The notes under the pieces were generated by a model. The model was not told where the DNA came from. It searched no databases and saw only the letters and a list, made by a program, of their open reading frames with translations. A DNA stretch of 64,000 nucleotides from Streptomyces wuyuanensis (lineage in GTDB: Bacteria > Actinomycetota > Actinomycetes > Streptomycetales > Streptomycetaceae): positions 155,970 to 219,969 of the forward strand of contig NZ_FNHI01000015.1 in the NCBI RefSeq assembly GCF_900103455.1. The letters are read 5' to 3'. How positions within the stretch are numbered: the stretch's first letter is position 1; each line of letters begins with the position of its first letter. Both the position numbers and the translations under genes were made by a program. Shown here piece after piece: positions 7,988 to 16,832 of the stretch.

Positions 7988-9547
7988 ATGACTCAGCTGG
8001 AGACGCGGCCCCAGGTCGGAGACACGGTACGGGGACGCTCTGAAGGGGGCGTCCGGGCCAAGGGGCTGGAGAAGAACTCCGTCGGCCTGCTCGGCAGTGC
8101 CGTCATCGGCATCTCGACGGTCGCCCCCGTGTACTGCCTGACCTCGACCCTGGGCTCCACGGCCGGCGAGGTGGGCCTGCAGATGCCCGCCGTGTTCCTG
8201 GCCGGCTTCCTGCCGATGCTCCTCGTCGCCTTCGCCTACCGCGAGCTGAACCGGGTGATGCCGGACTCCGGCACCTCCTTCACCTGGACCGTGAAGGCCT
8301 TCGGCCCACGCGTGGGCTGGATGTGCGGCTGGGGCCTGGTGATCGCCACGATCATCGTGCTCTCCAACCTCGCCGGCGTCGCCACCTCCTATTTCTGGCT
8401 GCTGGCAGGAGAGATCACGGGCAGCGAGTCGGTCGCCGCCCTCGACGGCAACAAGGCCGTCCACATCGTCACCTGCCTCGCCCTGATCGCCGTCGCCACC
8501 GCGATCAGCTACCGCGGCATGACCGCCACCAAGCGGGTGCAGTACACGCTGGTCGGACTCCAGCTCGTCGTCCTCGCCGTGTTCGTCGCGATGGCCCTCC
8601 AGAAGGCCGGCAGCGGCGCGTTCGACACCGGCATCGACTTCTCCTGGTCCTGGATGAACCCCTTCGCGGTCCAGTCCTTCGCGGCCTTCACCGCCGGCCT
8701 GTCGCTGTCGATCTTCATGTACTGGGGCTGGGACGCCTGTCTGTCGACCAACGAGGAGACCACCGGCTCCGACCGGACCCCCGGCCGCGCCGCGCTCATC
8801 GCGATGGTCGTCCTCGTCGGCTCGTACCTCGCCACCGGCGTCGCCGCCCAGATGGCCGTCGGCTCCGGCGACAAGGGCCTCGGCCTCGCCAACCCTGACA
8901 CCTCCGACAACGTCTTCGCCGCGCTCGCCGGCCCCGTCATGGGCCCGGTCCTCGGCGTCGCGCTCTTCGTCGCCGTGCTCGCCTCGGCCGCCGCGAGCCT
9001 CCAGACCACGTTCATCCCGGTCGCCCGCACCGTGCTCGCCATGTCCTCGTACGAGGCCCTGCCCGAGTCCTTCTCCAAGGTCCACCCGCGCTTCAAGGTC
9101 CCCGGCCGCGCCACGGTCGTCGCGGGCATCGCCACCGGCGCTTTCTACACCGTGATGACGCTGGTCAGCGAGCACGTCCTGGTCGACACGATCTACGCGC
9201 TCGGCCTCATGATCTGCTTCTACTACGCGCTGACCGCCTTCGCCTGCGCCTGGTACTTCCGCGGCGAGCTCTTCCGCTCCGGCCGGGACTTCGCCTTCAA
9301 GGGCCTCTTCCCGGTCCTCGGCGGCCTGCTGCTCTCGGCGGTCTTCGGCAAGACGCTCTACGACATGTGGGACCCGGCGTACGGTTCCGGCTCCTCGGTC
9401 TTCGGCGTCGGCTCGGTCTTCGTGATCGGCGTCGGCCTGCTGCTCCTCGGCGGAGTGATCATGCTGGTGATGCAGCGGCGCAGCCCCGCCTTCTTCCGGG
9501 GCGAGGTCCTGACGAAGGACACCCCGTCGCTGGTGGTCCCGGACTGA
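7988..9547 (+). CDS. APC-family amino acid/polyamine permease
   Basis: This 519-residue protein has about 12 hydrophobic segments. The family N-terminal segment GLLGSAVIGISTVAPVYCL corresponds to the unwound first helix that binds substrate. It should import amino acids or related amines at the cytoplasmic membrane. I chose the ATG at 7988 (TQLETRPQ) because conserved sequence begins there. A GTG at 7937 is in frame and follows AAGG, so the true start is uncertain. No regulator adjoins it. It follows the aldehyde dehydrogenase after a 230-base AT-richer gap. Confidence 0.85.
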   Translation: MTQLETRPQVGDTVRGRSEGGVRAKGLEKNSVGLLGSAVIGISTVAPVYCLTSTLGSTAGEVGLQMPAVFLAGFLPMLLVAFAYRELNRVMPDSGTSFTWTVKAFGPRVGWMCGWGLVIATIIVLSNLAGVATSYFWLLAGEITGSESVAALDGNKAVHIVTCLALIAVATAISYRGMTATKRVQYTLVGLQLVVLAVFVAMALQKAGSGAFDTGIDFSWSWMNPFAVQSFAAFTAGLSLSIFMYWGWDACLSTNEETTGSDRTPGRAALIAMVVLVGSYLATGVAAQMAVGSGDKGLGLANPDTSDNVFAALAGPVMGPVLGVALFVAVLASAAASLQTTFIPVARTVLAMSSYEALPESFSKVHPRFKVPGRATVVAGIATGAFYTVMTLVSEHVLVDTIYALGLMICFYYALTAFACAWYFRGELFRSGRDFAFKGLFPVLGGLLLSAVFGKTLYDMWDPAYGSGSSVFGVGSVFVIGVGLLLLGGVIMLVMQRRSPAFFRGEVLTKDTPSLVVPD

Positions 9548-9560
9548 TCGGCTCGTGGTC

Positions 9561-9670
9561 CCGGACTGATCCGCCCGTGCCCCCGGACCGAGAGCCGGTG
9601 GTCCCGGACTGATCCGCTGATCCGGACTGATCCGCCCGTGCCCCCGGACCGAGGGCCGGTGGTCCCGGAC
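9561..9670. repeat. 49-bp tandem duplication after the permease gene
   Basis: Copies at 9561-9609 and 9622-9670 differ at one base. Shorter copies of GGTCCCGGACTGATC, which includes the permease stop codon, occur at about 9535, 9556 and 9601. The intergenic space has therefore grown by repeated duplication of the gene end. Confidence 0.9.
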
Positions 9671-9689
9671 CCAACGGCCCGCCCCCGAA

Positions 9690-9722
9690 GGGCCGGGCCC
9701 CCGTCCCCCGGGGGCCCGGCCC
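9690..9722. terminator. Bidirectional terminator hairpin
   Basis: A perfect 13-bp GC-only stem (9690-9702 with 9710-9722) encloses a 7-base loop. It lies between the convergent permease and hydrolase genes. There is no long T tract, which is common for Streptomyces terminators. Confidence 0.8.
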
Positions 9723-9730
9723 TCCCGGTC

Positions 9731-10747
9731 TCAGCGCTGCCCGGGGCCGCCCGGCAGGGCGCGCAGCCAGTCGACCAGGAGCGCGCCGACCTCGTCCGCC
9801 CGTTCCTGCTGGACCCAGTGGCCGCAGCCCTCCAGGATGTGGGAGGAGACCAGACGGGGAAGGGTGGTCGGGTACGCCTTGATGGCGTCCGCCATCCACA
9901 CGGTGGGCCCGTCGTGCTCTCCGCCGATGAACAGGGACGGCTGGGTGATCGGCGCCCCGTCCCAGGCCGCGAGATCCACCCAGTCCCGGTCGATGTTGCG
10001 GTACCGGTTGAGCGGGCCGGTCAGGCCGCCGCGCTCGAACTCGCCCGCGTAGAAGTCCAGGTCCTCCTCGGTGAGCCAGGCCGGCAGCGGCTCGCGGGGG
10101 AACCGGTCGCAGAGCCTTCCGCCCGCCGGGGCGAAGAAGCGCGGCCCGTCGGCCGAGGGCTTCACCTCGCCCGAGGCCCCGGCGTAGAACCCCGCGAGCC
10201 AGGACCTGACGTCCGGCTCGATCTCGGCCTCCGCGCGGCCGGGCTCCTGGAAGTACTGGATGTAGAACTCCTCCGCCGCACCGAGCCGTGCGAACACGTC
10301 GGTCGGCGGGAGATCGCCGCCCCGCGGCGCGTAGGGCACGCTGAGGAGCGCCACCGCGGTGAAGAGATCCGGTCGCAGCAGTGCGGTGTTCGCGGCGATG
10401 GGCGAACCCCAGTCGTGGCCCACGATCACCGCGGACTCCGCGCCCAGGGCCTTCACCACCGCGACGTTGTCGGCGACGTGGGCCAGCATCCCGTAGGCCT
10501 CCCGCTCGACGGGCTTCGACGACCGCCCGTAGCCGCGGACGTCGATCGCGACCGCGTGGTAGCCCGCCGCGGCGATCACCGGAAGCTGGTGGCGCCACGA
10601 GTACCAGGACTCGGGGAAGCCGTGGACCATCAGGACCAGGGGCCCCGAGCCCTGTTCCACCAGGTGGATGCGTCCGCCCGGGGTGTCCACGAGGCGGTGC
10701 CGCGGCTGCTGCCCGGACGCGGTGGAAGAGCTGACGGGGTGTGACAT
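9731..10747 (-). CDS. Alpha/beta hydrolase, epoxide-hydrolase-like
   Basis: This 338-residue alpha/beta hydrolase has HGFPESWYSWRHQ (oxyanion region, residues 42 on) and the nucleophile elbow GHDWG with Asp112. A late acid in GGEHDG and a histidine in GCGHW complete the set. An aspartate nucleophile with HGFPES is the signature of soluble epoxide hydrolases and dehalogenase-type relatives. No signal peptide is seen, so it is cytoplasmic. It is a single-gene unit facing the permease. Confidence 0.88.
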   Translation of the reverse strand: MSHPVSSSTASGQQPRHRLVDTPGGRIHLVEQGSGPLVLMVHGFPESWYSWRHQLPVIAAAGYHAVAIDVRGYGRSSKPVEREAYGMLAHVADNVAVVKALGAESAVIVGHDWGSPIAANTALLRPDLFTAVALLSVPYAPRGGDLPPTDVFARLGAAEEFYIQYFQEPGRAEAEIEPDVRSWLAGFYAGASGEVKPSADGPRFFAPAGGRLCDRFPREPLPAWLTEEDLDFYAGEFERGGLTGPLNRYRNIDRDWVDLAAWDGAPITQPSLFIGGEHDGPTVWMADAIKAYPTTLPRLVSSHILEGCGHWVQQERADEVGALLVDWLRALPGGPGQR

Positions 10748-10920
10748 CCGGCCTCCTGGGGTTGCCCTCGGGCTCCTGCGCGGTGCCGGCGGCGGCCCGT
10801 GCGCGGGTCATCGGTACCCCACAGGCATACCGCTCAGCCGCTTTCCTCGAACGTGGCGACGGACGGCCCGGTGCTTCAGGTGGGCCCGGGCTCTCGGGGC
10901 CGCCCAGGCGGGCCTCGGCG

Positions 10921-11382
10921 TCAGGCGTCCTTGTGCGCCTTGAGCTTGCGCCAGACCGCGCTCAGGGCCTCCATGTCCCGCTGGTCCAGTACGTCGGTGA
11001 AGACGGGCGCCAGGCACGCGCGCCGGGTCGCGTCGGCCTCCTCGAAGACCCGGCGCCCCTCGGCGGTGAGCGCGACCTCGACGGAACGGGCGTCCCTGGC
11101 CGACGGCGTACGGGAGACCAGCCCGCGGGCCTGCAGCGCGTCGAGGACGCGGGACACCTGGCTGCGGCTCAGCATGGTGCTGTTGCCGAGTACGGAGGCG
11201 GCGACCGGCTCGTCGCTGCTCGCGAGCCAGAGCATCACCTCGAACCAGGAGACGGGCAGGTCGTGGGCCTTGGACAGGGCGCGGTCGACGCGCTCGGTGA
11301 GCACGGTCCCGGCCCAGACCAGGCCGTAGAAGGCGTGATCGGCCTCGGGCATCTCCGCCGGGGTGAGTTTCCTGGTCGCCAT
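10921..11382 (-). CDS. MarR-family transcriptional regulator
   Basis: This 153-residue winged-helix protein has the MarR core at SVLGNSTMLSRSQVSRVLDAL (recognition helix) and the wing GLVSRTPSARDARSVEVALT. It is transcribed away from an SDR gene. The 100-base gap holds two perfect palindromes, so it probably represses itself and the SDR. GGAGG ends only one base before the ATG at 11382. A further in-frame ATG lies at 11394, so the start is uncertain. The inducing ligand is unknown. Confidence 0.88.
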   Translation of the reverse strand: MATRKLTPAEMPEADHAFYGLVWAGTVLTERVDRALSKAHDLPVSWFEVMLWLASSDEPVAASVLGNSTMLSRSQVSRVLDALQARGLVSRTPSARDARSVEVALTAEGRRVFEEADATRRACLAPVFTDVLDQRDMEALSAVWRKLKAHKDA

Positions 11383-11404
11383 GCCTCCGATCATACCGGC
11401 TTGC

Positions 11405-11418
11405 GTGTGTGCACACAC
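11405..11418. promoter_or_regulatory. Putative MarR operator A, GTGTGTGCACACAC
   Basis: This is a perfect 14-bp palindrome in the divergent marR/SDR promoter. It lies 24 bp centre to centre from the second palindrome at 11431-11440. Two dimers would therefore bind about two helical turns apart. Confidence 0.7.
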
Positions 11419-11430
11419 AATGCTTAAGGT

Positions 11431-11440
11431 GTGTGTACAC
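11431..11440. promoter_or_regulatory. Putative MarR operator B, GTGTGTACAC
   Basis: This perfect 10-bp palindrome shares the GTGTGYACAC core with operator A. It lies between operator A and the SDR ribosome binding site, a position suited to repression of the SDR. Confidence 0.65.
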
Positions 11441-11487
11441 GCACGGATCTCCGGGTGTGCTTTCCCTCCACTTCCGAAGGAACCCTC

Positions 11488-12351
11488 ATGTCCTCCTCCA
11501 CCACCTCCCCCACCTCCTCCAAGGTCGTCCTCATCACCGGCACCTCCTCCGGCATCGGTCTGGCCGCCGCGGTCGCCGCGGCGAAGGCCGGCTGGCGCAC
11601 CGTCGCGACCCTCCGCGATCCGGGCCGCGCCGACGCGCTCCGCAAGGCCGCCGCAGAGGCCGGCGTCGAGCTCGACATCCGGCAGCTCGACGTCGTCGAC
11701 GAGACGTCCGTCGCCGCCGCGGTCGACGGGGTGATCGCCGACCACGGCCGGCTGGACGCCGTGATCAACAACGCGGGCGCGGGGCATCTCGGCACCCTGG
11801 AGAACGACACCGTCGCCGACGTCCGCAAGGTCATGGAGGTCAACTTCTTCGGTGTCCTCAACGTCTCCAAGGCCGCCTTCCCCCATCTGCGGGCCGTCGG
11901 CGGCCGGCTGATCACCGTCACCAGCGTCGGCGGAGTCGTCGGCCAGCCCTTCAACGAGGCATACTGCGCCGCCAAGTTCGCCGTCGAGGGCTACATGGAG
12001 AGCCTGGCGCCGGTCGCCGCGTCCGTCGGCGTGAGCGTGTCCGTTGTCGAACCGGGCGCCGTGGCCACCGAGTTCGTCAACAACGTCGGCCTCGACCCGG
12101 AGGCGGAGATCGCGGCGGCGGGCCCTTACGCCCCGGCCCTCGACGCCTACGTCAACCGCACCGTGGCCCAGTTCCTGACCGGCGCCCAGACCCAGGACGA
12201 GGCCGCCGCGGCCGTACTGGAGGCGCTGACGGCGGACCGGCCCGCGTTCCGTCTCCAGACCTCCGACTGGGCACGCGACTTCACCGGCATGAAGCTGAAC
12301 GACCTGGACGGCTCGGCGGTGCTCGGGACCACGGGCGGCTGGGTGGCGTGA
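11488..12351 (+). CDS. Short-chain dehydrogenase/reductase
   Basis: This 287-residue SDR has the cofactor motif TGTSSGIG, NNAG, and YxxxK in YCAAKFAVEG. The start at 11488 follows GAAGGA by six bases. It is divergent from marR and probably under its control, so it may detoxify or modify the MarR ligand. The substrate is not deducible. A short hairpin follows before the convergent PHP gene. Confidence 0.88.
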   Translation: MSSSTTSPTSSKVVLITGTSSGIGLAAAVAAAKAGWRTVATLRDPGRADALRKAAAEAGVELDIRQLDVVDETSVAAAVDGVIADHGRLDAVINNAGAGHLGTLENDTVADVRKVMEVNFFGVLNVSKAAFPHLRAVGGRLITVTSVGGVVGQPFNEAYCAAKFAVEGYMESLAPVAASVGVSVSVVEPGAVATEFVNNVGLDPEAEIAAAGPYAPALDAYVNRTVAQFLTGAQTQDEAAAAVLEALTADRPAFRLQTSDWARDFTGMKLNDLDGSAVLGTTGGWVA

Positions 12352-12373
12352 ACCGCCGCGGAGAGGGCCGCCG

Positions 12374-12392
12374 GGCCGTCCCTGTGACGGCC
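12374..12392. terminator. Hairpin between convergent SDR and PHP genes
   Basis: A 7-bp stem GGCCGTC/GACGGCC with a 5-base loop sits in the 51-base gap between two convergent genes. It may terminate both transcripts. Confidence 0.5.
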
Positions 12393-12402
12393 GCCGCGGG
12401 CC

Positions 12403-13923
12403 CTACCCCGGGTGCCCCAGGAACACCGGGTTCGTGAACGCCGCCAGCGGCCCGGGGAACCCCGGGATCGGCACGACCGCGGGATGGCGCACCTCCGCGC
12501 GGACGTACGCCGCGTAGGCCGCCGTCGTACGCCACTCCACCGTGCCCTTGCCCTCGGCGGGGAGCGCCACCGTGTGCAGCACGCCCTGGTCGGTGACGAT
12601 CCGGGCGGTGCGGCCCGGGGCGCCGGTTACCTCCAGGCGGACCGTCACCGGGTCGTCCGCGTCCACCCGGAGCCGCTCGCCGATACCGGCACGCCGGCCC
12701 CGGCCGCCGTACGCGGCGAACGACAGCGACACGGCCGACGACTCGGCGACGTAGGACCGGCCGGCGCGCAGGCCGTCCAGGATCGCCTCGCGCGTCAGGT
12801 CGTCGGCGAGGACGACGGTCTGCGGGGTGCCGACCGCGTCCGGGTCCCGGTGCGCGTCGCTGCTGCCCATCGCCGGGGTCCAGCGGCCGCCCGAGCGGGC
12901 GGCGGCGACGAGGGTGCCGTCCCAGTCCGCGAGGGACACGTCGTCGTCCGGGGTGTACGGCCCGTTCCACACCTCCACCGCGTCCGCCTCGCCGAAGCCG
13001 AACTTCCAGTTGCAGCCGACGCAGGTGGCGTGCGGGTGCGCGGGCACGACGAGGCCGCCGGCGCGGCGGATCGCCCGGGCGTAGTGGCCGAAACGGTTGT
13101 CCCTGGCCCGGTAGCGCCAGTCGACGAACGTGCCCGGGTCGGTGCCGAGCGCCACGACGTGGCCGTTGCGGGTGGTGACCTCCTCACCCAGGAGCACCAG
13201 CAGGTCGTCCCCGGCGGCGTCCGCCCAAGCCCCGTGCGCCGCGTGCGTGTTGTGCTCGCTGCTGTTGACGAAGTCCAGCCCCGCCGCCCGGGCGAGGGCC
13301 GCGATCTCGTCGGGGGTGCGGAGGCCGTCCGAGTACCACGAGTGCAGATGGCAGTCGCCCCGGTACCAGTCACGCCCCCGGCCCTTCGCCCGCTCCGGCG
13401 GGTACACGGGCTTCGGCGTCGGCGCCGGCTTCCCGTACGTGAGCGTGACGGTCACGGTGTACGCGAGGCCCTGCGGCGCGATCGTGTACGGGCCGAGTGC
13501 GATGTGCCACGTGCCCGCCCGTACCGGCCCCGCGACGTAGCCGGGTGTCGCCTCGTCGCCCCGGATGAAGAACTCGCTGCGCGCCCCGCCGGACCAGCCG
13601 CGGAAGCCCTCGCCGCCGAGCGCCGTGCCGCGCTCGTCGAAGATGCCGATGTCGAGGGCGTTGCCCTGCGTGCCGGCCGGGACCTGCGGCCTCTCGTACG
13701 TGTACGACACCCGGATCTCCGCGACCCCGCGCGGCACCTCGACGGGCAGGTACACGAAGTCGGGGGAGCCGGGCGGCAGGGTGCCGCGCACGACCTTCGT
13801 GGTCTGTCCGTTCGCGGTGTCCGCTGCCTCGGCGAAGCTCACGCCGCCCAACGTAAGCGCGGCGGCCGCTCCCGTCACGAACAGTCCGCGTCTGCTGAGG
13901 TTCGCGTCGTCCTCGTTGCACAT
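12403..13923 (-). CDS. Tat-exported PHP-domain (CehA/McbA-type) metallohydrolase
   Basis: This 506-residue protein has a twin-arginine-like leader (SRRGLFVTGAAAAL, residues 10-23) ending in an AEA-type cleavage region. A beta-rich N-terminal domain follows. The PHP metallophosphoesterase domain starts at CHLHSWYSDG near residue 190, with SSEHN, AHPHA and GSSDAHRD as further metal ligands. It is probably a secreted phosphodiesterase or related hydrolase. It stands alone, convergent with the SDR. Confidence 0.85.
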   Translation of the reverse strand: MCNEDDANLSRRGLFVTGAAAALTLGGVSFAEAADTANGQTTKVVRGTLPPGSPDFVYLPVEVPRGVAEIRVSYTYERPQVPAGTQGNALDIGIFDERGTALGGEGFRGWSGGARSEFFIRGDEATPGYVAGPVRAGTWHIALGPYTIAPQGLAYTVTVTLTYGKPAPTPKPVYPPERAKGRGRDWYRGDCHLHSWYSDGLRTPDEIAALARAAGLDFVNSSEHNTHAAHGAWADAAGDDLLVLLGEEVTTRNGHVVALGTDPGTFVDWRYRARDNRFGHYARAIRRAGGLVVPAHPHATCVGCNWKFGFGEADAVEVWNGPYTPDDDVSLADWDGTLVAAARSGGRWTPAMGSSDAHRDPDAVGTPQTVVLADDLTREAILDGLRAGRSYVAESSAVSLSFAAYGGRGRRAGIGERLRVDADDPVTVRLEVTGAPGRTARIVTDQGVLHTVALPAEGKGTVEWRTTAAYAAYVRAEVRHPAVVPIPGFPGPLAAFTNPVFLGHPG

Positions 13924-14177
13924 GCCGTCGGCTCCCCGGGGGTGGTGAGAGGGACAGGAGTGGTACTGGTGCCTGGCGCCCTCAACCTCGTACCCGGCCG
14001 TGAACGGGACGGCAAGGGGCGGGGGTCGACGAATGACCGGGACATGGCGTTCCGCCGTCCGGCGCGGGGGACGCGCGCCGTCCCCCTTCCGGTCCCGCGC
14101 TCTCGGAATCTCGCGCCGCAGCGCGTAGCTTGGGCCCCGCCACGACCAGAGCAGCCGACGAGGGCGGAGGAGCCGCT

Positions 14178-15008
14178 GTGCGGATCTCGACCACGATCTT
14201 CCTGACGGACGAGACGATCACCCCGCCGCGGCTGGCGCGGGAACTGGAGGAACGCGGCTTCGCCGGGCTGTACCTGCCCGAGCACACCCACATCCCGGTC
14301 GAGCGGACCTCCCCCTATCCGGCGGGCGGCGACCTGCCGCCCGAGTACGGCCGCACCCTCGACCCCTTCGTCGCCCTCGGCCAGGCCGCTGCGGTCACCA
14401 CCACCCTCGGCCTCGGCACGGGCATCACGCTGCTCGCCCAGCACGACCCCATCGCCCTCGCCAAGCAGATCGCGACCCTCGACCACCTCAGCGGCGGCCG
14501 CTTCACCCTCGGCGTCGGCTTCGGCTGGAACAGGGAGGAGGCGGCGGACCACGGCGTGGAGTGGTCGACGCGGCGCGATCTCAGCCGCGACCGCATGCAT
14601 CTGATGCGCGCGTTGTGGGCCGCCGAACCCACCGCGTACGACGGCGACTTCGGCTCCGTCCGCGCCTCCTACGCCTACCCGAAGCCGGCGAGCGGCCCCG
14701 CGCCCCGCACCCTGGTCGGCGGCGCGGCCGGCCCGAAGCTCTTCTCCCACATCGCCGACTACGCCGACGGCTGGCTTCCGATCGGCGGCCGGGGCCTCAC
14801 GGAGTCGCTGCCGGTCCTGCGGGAGACCTGGTCGGCGGCGGGCCGCGACCCGAAGGCCCTCCAGATCGTCCCGTACGCGGTCCTGCCGTCGCAGGGCAAG
14901 CTGGCGCACTACGAGGAGCTGGGCATCGACGAGGTCGTGCTGCAGTTGCCGCCGGCGGGGGAGGGGGAGGTGCTGCGGGTGCTGGACGAGTACGGGAAGT
15001 ATGTGTGA
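14178..15008 (+). CDS. LLM-class F420-dependent oxidoreductase (TIGR03619-like)
   Basis: This 276-residue LLM protein is the third in the window. It shows LYLPEHTHIP, the ATLDHLSGGRFTLGVGFGWN segment and LVGGAAGPK. Its length and motifs place it with the short F420-dependent group. The GTG at 14178 follows GGAGGAG by five bases. An in-frame ATG at 14130 has no such site. It is not accompanied by the TGACG operator, so it seems independent of the first cluster. Confidence 0.85.
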   Translation: MRISTTIFLTDETITPPRLARELEERGFAGLYLPEHTHIPVERTSPYPAGGDLPPEYGRTLDPFVALGQAAAVTTTLGLGTGITLLAQHDPIALAKQIATLDHLSGGRFTLGVGFGWNREEAADHGVEWSTRRDLSRDRMHLMRALWAAEPTAYDGDFGSVRASYAYPKPASGPAPRTLVGGAAGPKLFSHIADYADGWLPIGGRGLTESLPVLRETWSAAGRDPKALQIVPYAVLPSQGKLAHYEELGIDEVVLQLPPAGEGEVLRVLDEYGKYV

Positions 15009-15213
15009 CCCGCTACCGGTCCCGGCGGACGGTGCGGCTTCGGTCAGCCGCTGACAGCGGGCTGCCGAGCGCCGGGGCCGGCAGGGGTTTCGTGTCCGGT
15101 ACGCCGCCTGACGGGCCCGTGCGCGCGAGGCAACCGTGCTCCTCCGGCTCCCGCAGAGCGGCGGCGATCCTGATCTCACCCGGCAACGAGCCACGACCAA
15201 CCAAGAGATCGTC

Positions 15214-15615
15214 CTACTGCGCAGGCGCGACGAGCCGGAAGGCCAGGCACACGAGGGCTGTGCGGTCGTCCACGGGTGTGCCGACGGAGTCCCAGAATCG
15301 GCGGTGACCGGTGCGCCACTCATCGAGCGAACGGTCGCCCTCACCTTCGGCCGAGGCATGCTCCCAGGCGATGTCGCCGAACGTGGTCAGCTCCACGCCG
15401 GTGATCTCGACCGTGGCGACGCAGTCGCCATCGCTGTCGAGGAGGGCGAGACGCTCGCCGGTGAACTCCAGCCCTTCCGTCTCCTCGACGTACTCGGAGA
15501 GCAGGCCGGTCGTGGCGGTCTTTCTCCCCGCCAGAACGAGGGCGTTCAGCCTCTCCCGCAGCTCACCGGCCGTGCCGAGCTCCAGCGCTCGCATGCCGTT
15601 CACTCGTGGCCACAT
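15214..15615 (-). CDS. ASCH-domain protein
   Basis: This protein of about 133 residues has the ASCH pattern: a GRKTATTGLL segment early, then GERLALLDSDGDCVATVEITGV and a terminal ALVCLAFRLV strand. ASCH domains have a PUA-like fold and are thought to bind or cut RNA. The start at 15615 (MWPRVNGM) is preferred to 15699 because conserved sequence begins there. It lies just downstream of the DUF397 gene on the same strand. Confidence 0.8.
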   Translation of the reverse strand: MWPRVNGMRALELGTAGELRERLNALVLAGRKTATTGLLSEYVEETEGLEFTGERLALLDSDGDCVATVEITGVELTTFGDIAWEHASAEGEGDRSLDEWRTGHRRFWDSVGTPVDDRTALVCLAFRLVAPAQ

Positions 15616-15631
15616 GGCCCCAGCCCTCTTC

Positions 15632-15829
15632 TCAGCCCTGCGTGATGTGTCCTTGAGCGTAGGAGACGAACGAGGCCCAGGAGGCGGGGGCACAGGCAAG
15701 CTGAGGGCCGGCGGGGTTCTTGGAGTCGCGGACGTGGACGGTGGAGGGACAGGCGGCGACCTCGACGCAGGCGCCTCCTTCCCCGTCGCTGTAGCTGCTT
15801 TTGAACCAGCGGATCTGCTCGCTGCTCAT
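15632..15829 (-). CDS. DUF397-domain small protein
   Basis: This 65-residue protein has the DUF397 signature WFKSSYSDGEGGACVEVA and VHVRDSKNP. Such proteins are partners of adjacent XRE/DUF5753 regulators in Streptomyces (BldB/WhiJ-type systems). Its ATG overlaps the stop of the upstream regulator, showing translational coupling. Confidence 0.9.
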   Translation of the reverse strand: MSSEQIRWFKSSYSDGEGGACVEVAACPSTVHVRDSKNPAGPQLACAPASWASFVSYAQGHITQG

Positions 15830-16695
15830 CGGCGTTCTCCCAGCTTCTTCTCGATCAGGGCCAGTGACTCGCGGGGTGTGAGGGCTTGCGCTCGGATGAT
15901 CCCATAGCGTTCCGTGAAGACGCTGACTTCCTCATGGTCGGTGATCAGGCGGGAATGCCCGTAGATTTCCGTGTACGCCACCTGTCGCAGTCCCTTGGGC
16001 GTCAGCAGGATGAACGCGCCACCCATGCTGGGATGTTCCTCGCGATCAGTGGTCATCACCTGGAGCTCGACGGTCCGCAGCCGACCGATGTGGAGCAACC
16101 GACGCAACTGGTGCTCGTGAACGGTCGCCCCGCCGATGGGTCGCTGGAGTACGGACTCCTCCACCACGAAGCTGAACGTCGGCGCGGGCCAGCGCTCGAA
16201 GATCTGCTGGCGAGCGAGCCGGTCGGCCACACGCTTCTCGATGGTCCGCTCGTCGAGCAGGGGTCGCCGTTGGGTGAACACGGCCCGCGCGTACTCCTCG
16301 GTCTGGAGAAGACCGGGCACTGCCTGATTGCTGTAGTCGTGCACCGCGAGGGCCTCCGCCTCGGCCTTCGCGTAGTCCCGGAACCAGTCCGGATGCCGCG
16401 TCCGTGCCTTCGCGAGCGCCTTCTCCACGTCCGGGATCGCCGCCTTCAGCACACCGCGCGCCCCCAACACCTCGTCCGCCAGCCGCAGAAACGCCGGCTG
16501 GGGCGTCCGTACCCCGCGCTCCATCGAAGAGACCAGCGCCTCGCCGCAATGCGTGGCGGCCCCCAGCTCTTTCTGGCTGAGTCCGGCCGCCTCACGCAAC
16601 ACCTTGATCTGCTTGCCGAGTGAGTTGAAGAGCAGCGCCGTCCCGTCCTCCTCGGCGGGCCGTTCCGGCCGTTCCTCGCGTTCCGCGTCCGCCAT
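15826..16695 (-). CDS. XRE-family regulator with DUF5753 domain
   Basis: This 289-residue protein has an N-terminal XRE helix-turn-helix (LSQKELGAATHCGEALVSSMERG). A DUF5753 domain follows, with the VPGLLQTEEYARAV motif and a C-terminal EHPSMGGAFILL/ VAYTE region. It is the WhiJ-like half of a regulator/DUF397 pair common in Streptomyces. The start at 16695 (MADAERE) avoids a non-conserved extension to 16818. It is divergent from an RsbW-like ATPase, another frequent neighbour of such pairs. Confidence 0.88.
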   Translation of the reverse strand: MADAEREERPERPAEEDGTALLFNSLGKQIKVLREAAGLSQKELGAATHCGEALVSSMERGVRTPQPAFLRLADEVLGARGVLKAAIPDVEKALAKARTRHPDWFRDYAKAEAEALAVHDYSNQAVPGLLQTEEYARAVFTQRRPLLDERTIEKRVADRLARQQIFERWPAPTFSFVVEESVLQRPIGGATVHEHQLRRLLHIGRLRTVELQVMTTDREEHPSMGGAFILLTPKGLRQVAYTEIYGHSRLITDHEEVSVFTERYGIIRAQALTPRESLALIEKKLGERR

Positions 16696-16832
16696 ACCCC
16701 GTACCGCCCTCACACCTGCCGCAGTGGTCACGGTCCACGACCCGTACAGCGCCCCGGCCGTACTCGTACGGCTACGCTCCGTCGTGTCGCAAGTCCTGGT
16801 CAGGGTATCCACGACCAACCACGCTCAGTGAC

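Noticed and set aside
4837..7989. 1050-residue minus-strand frame
   Set aside because: It is antisense to the amidohydrolase and aldehyde dehydrogenase, which both have intact catalytic motifs.
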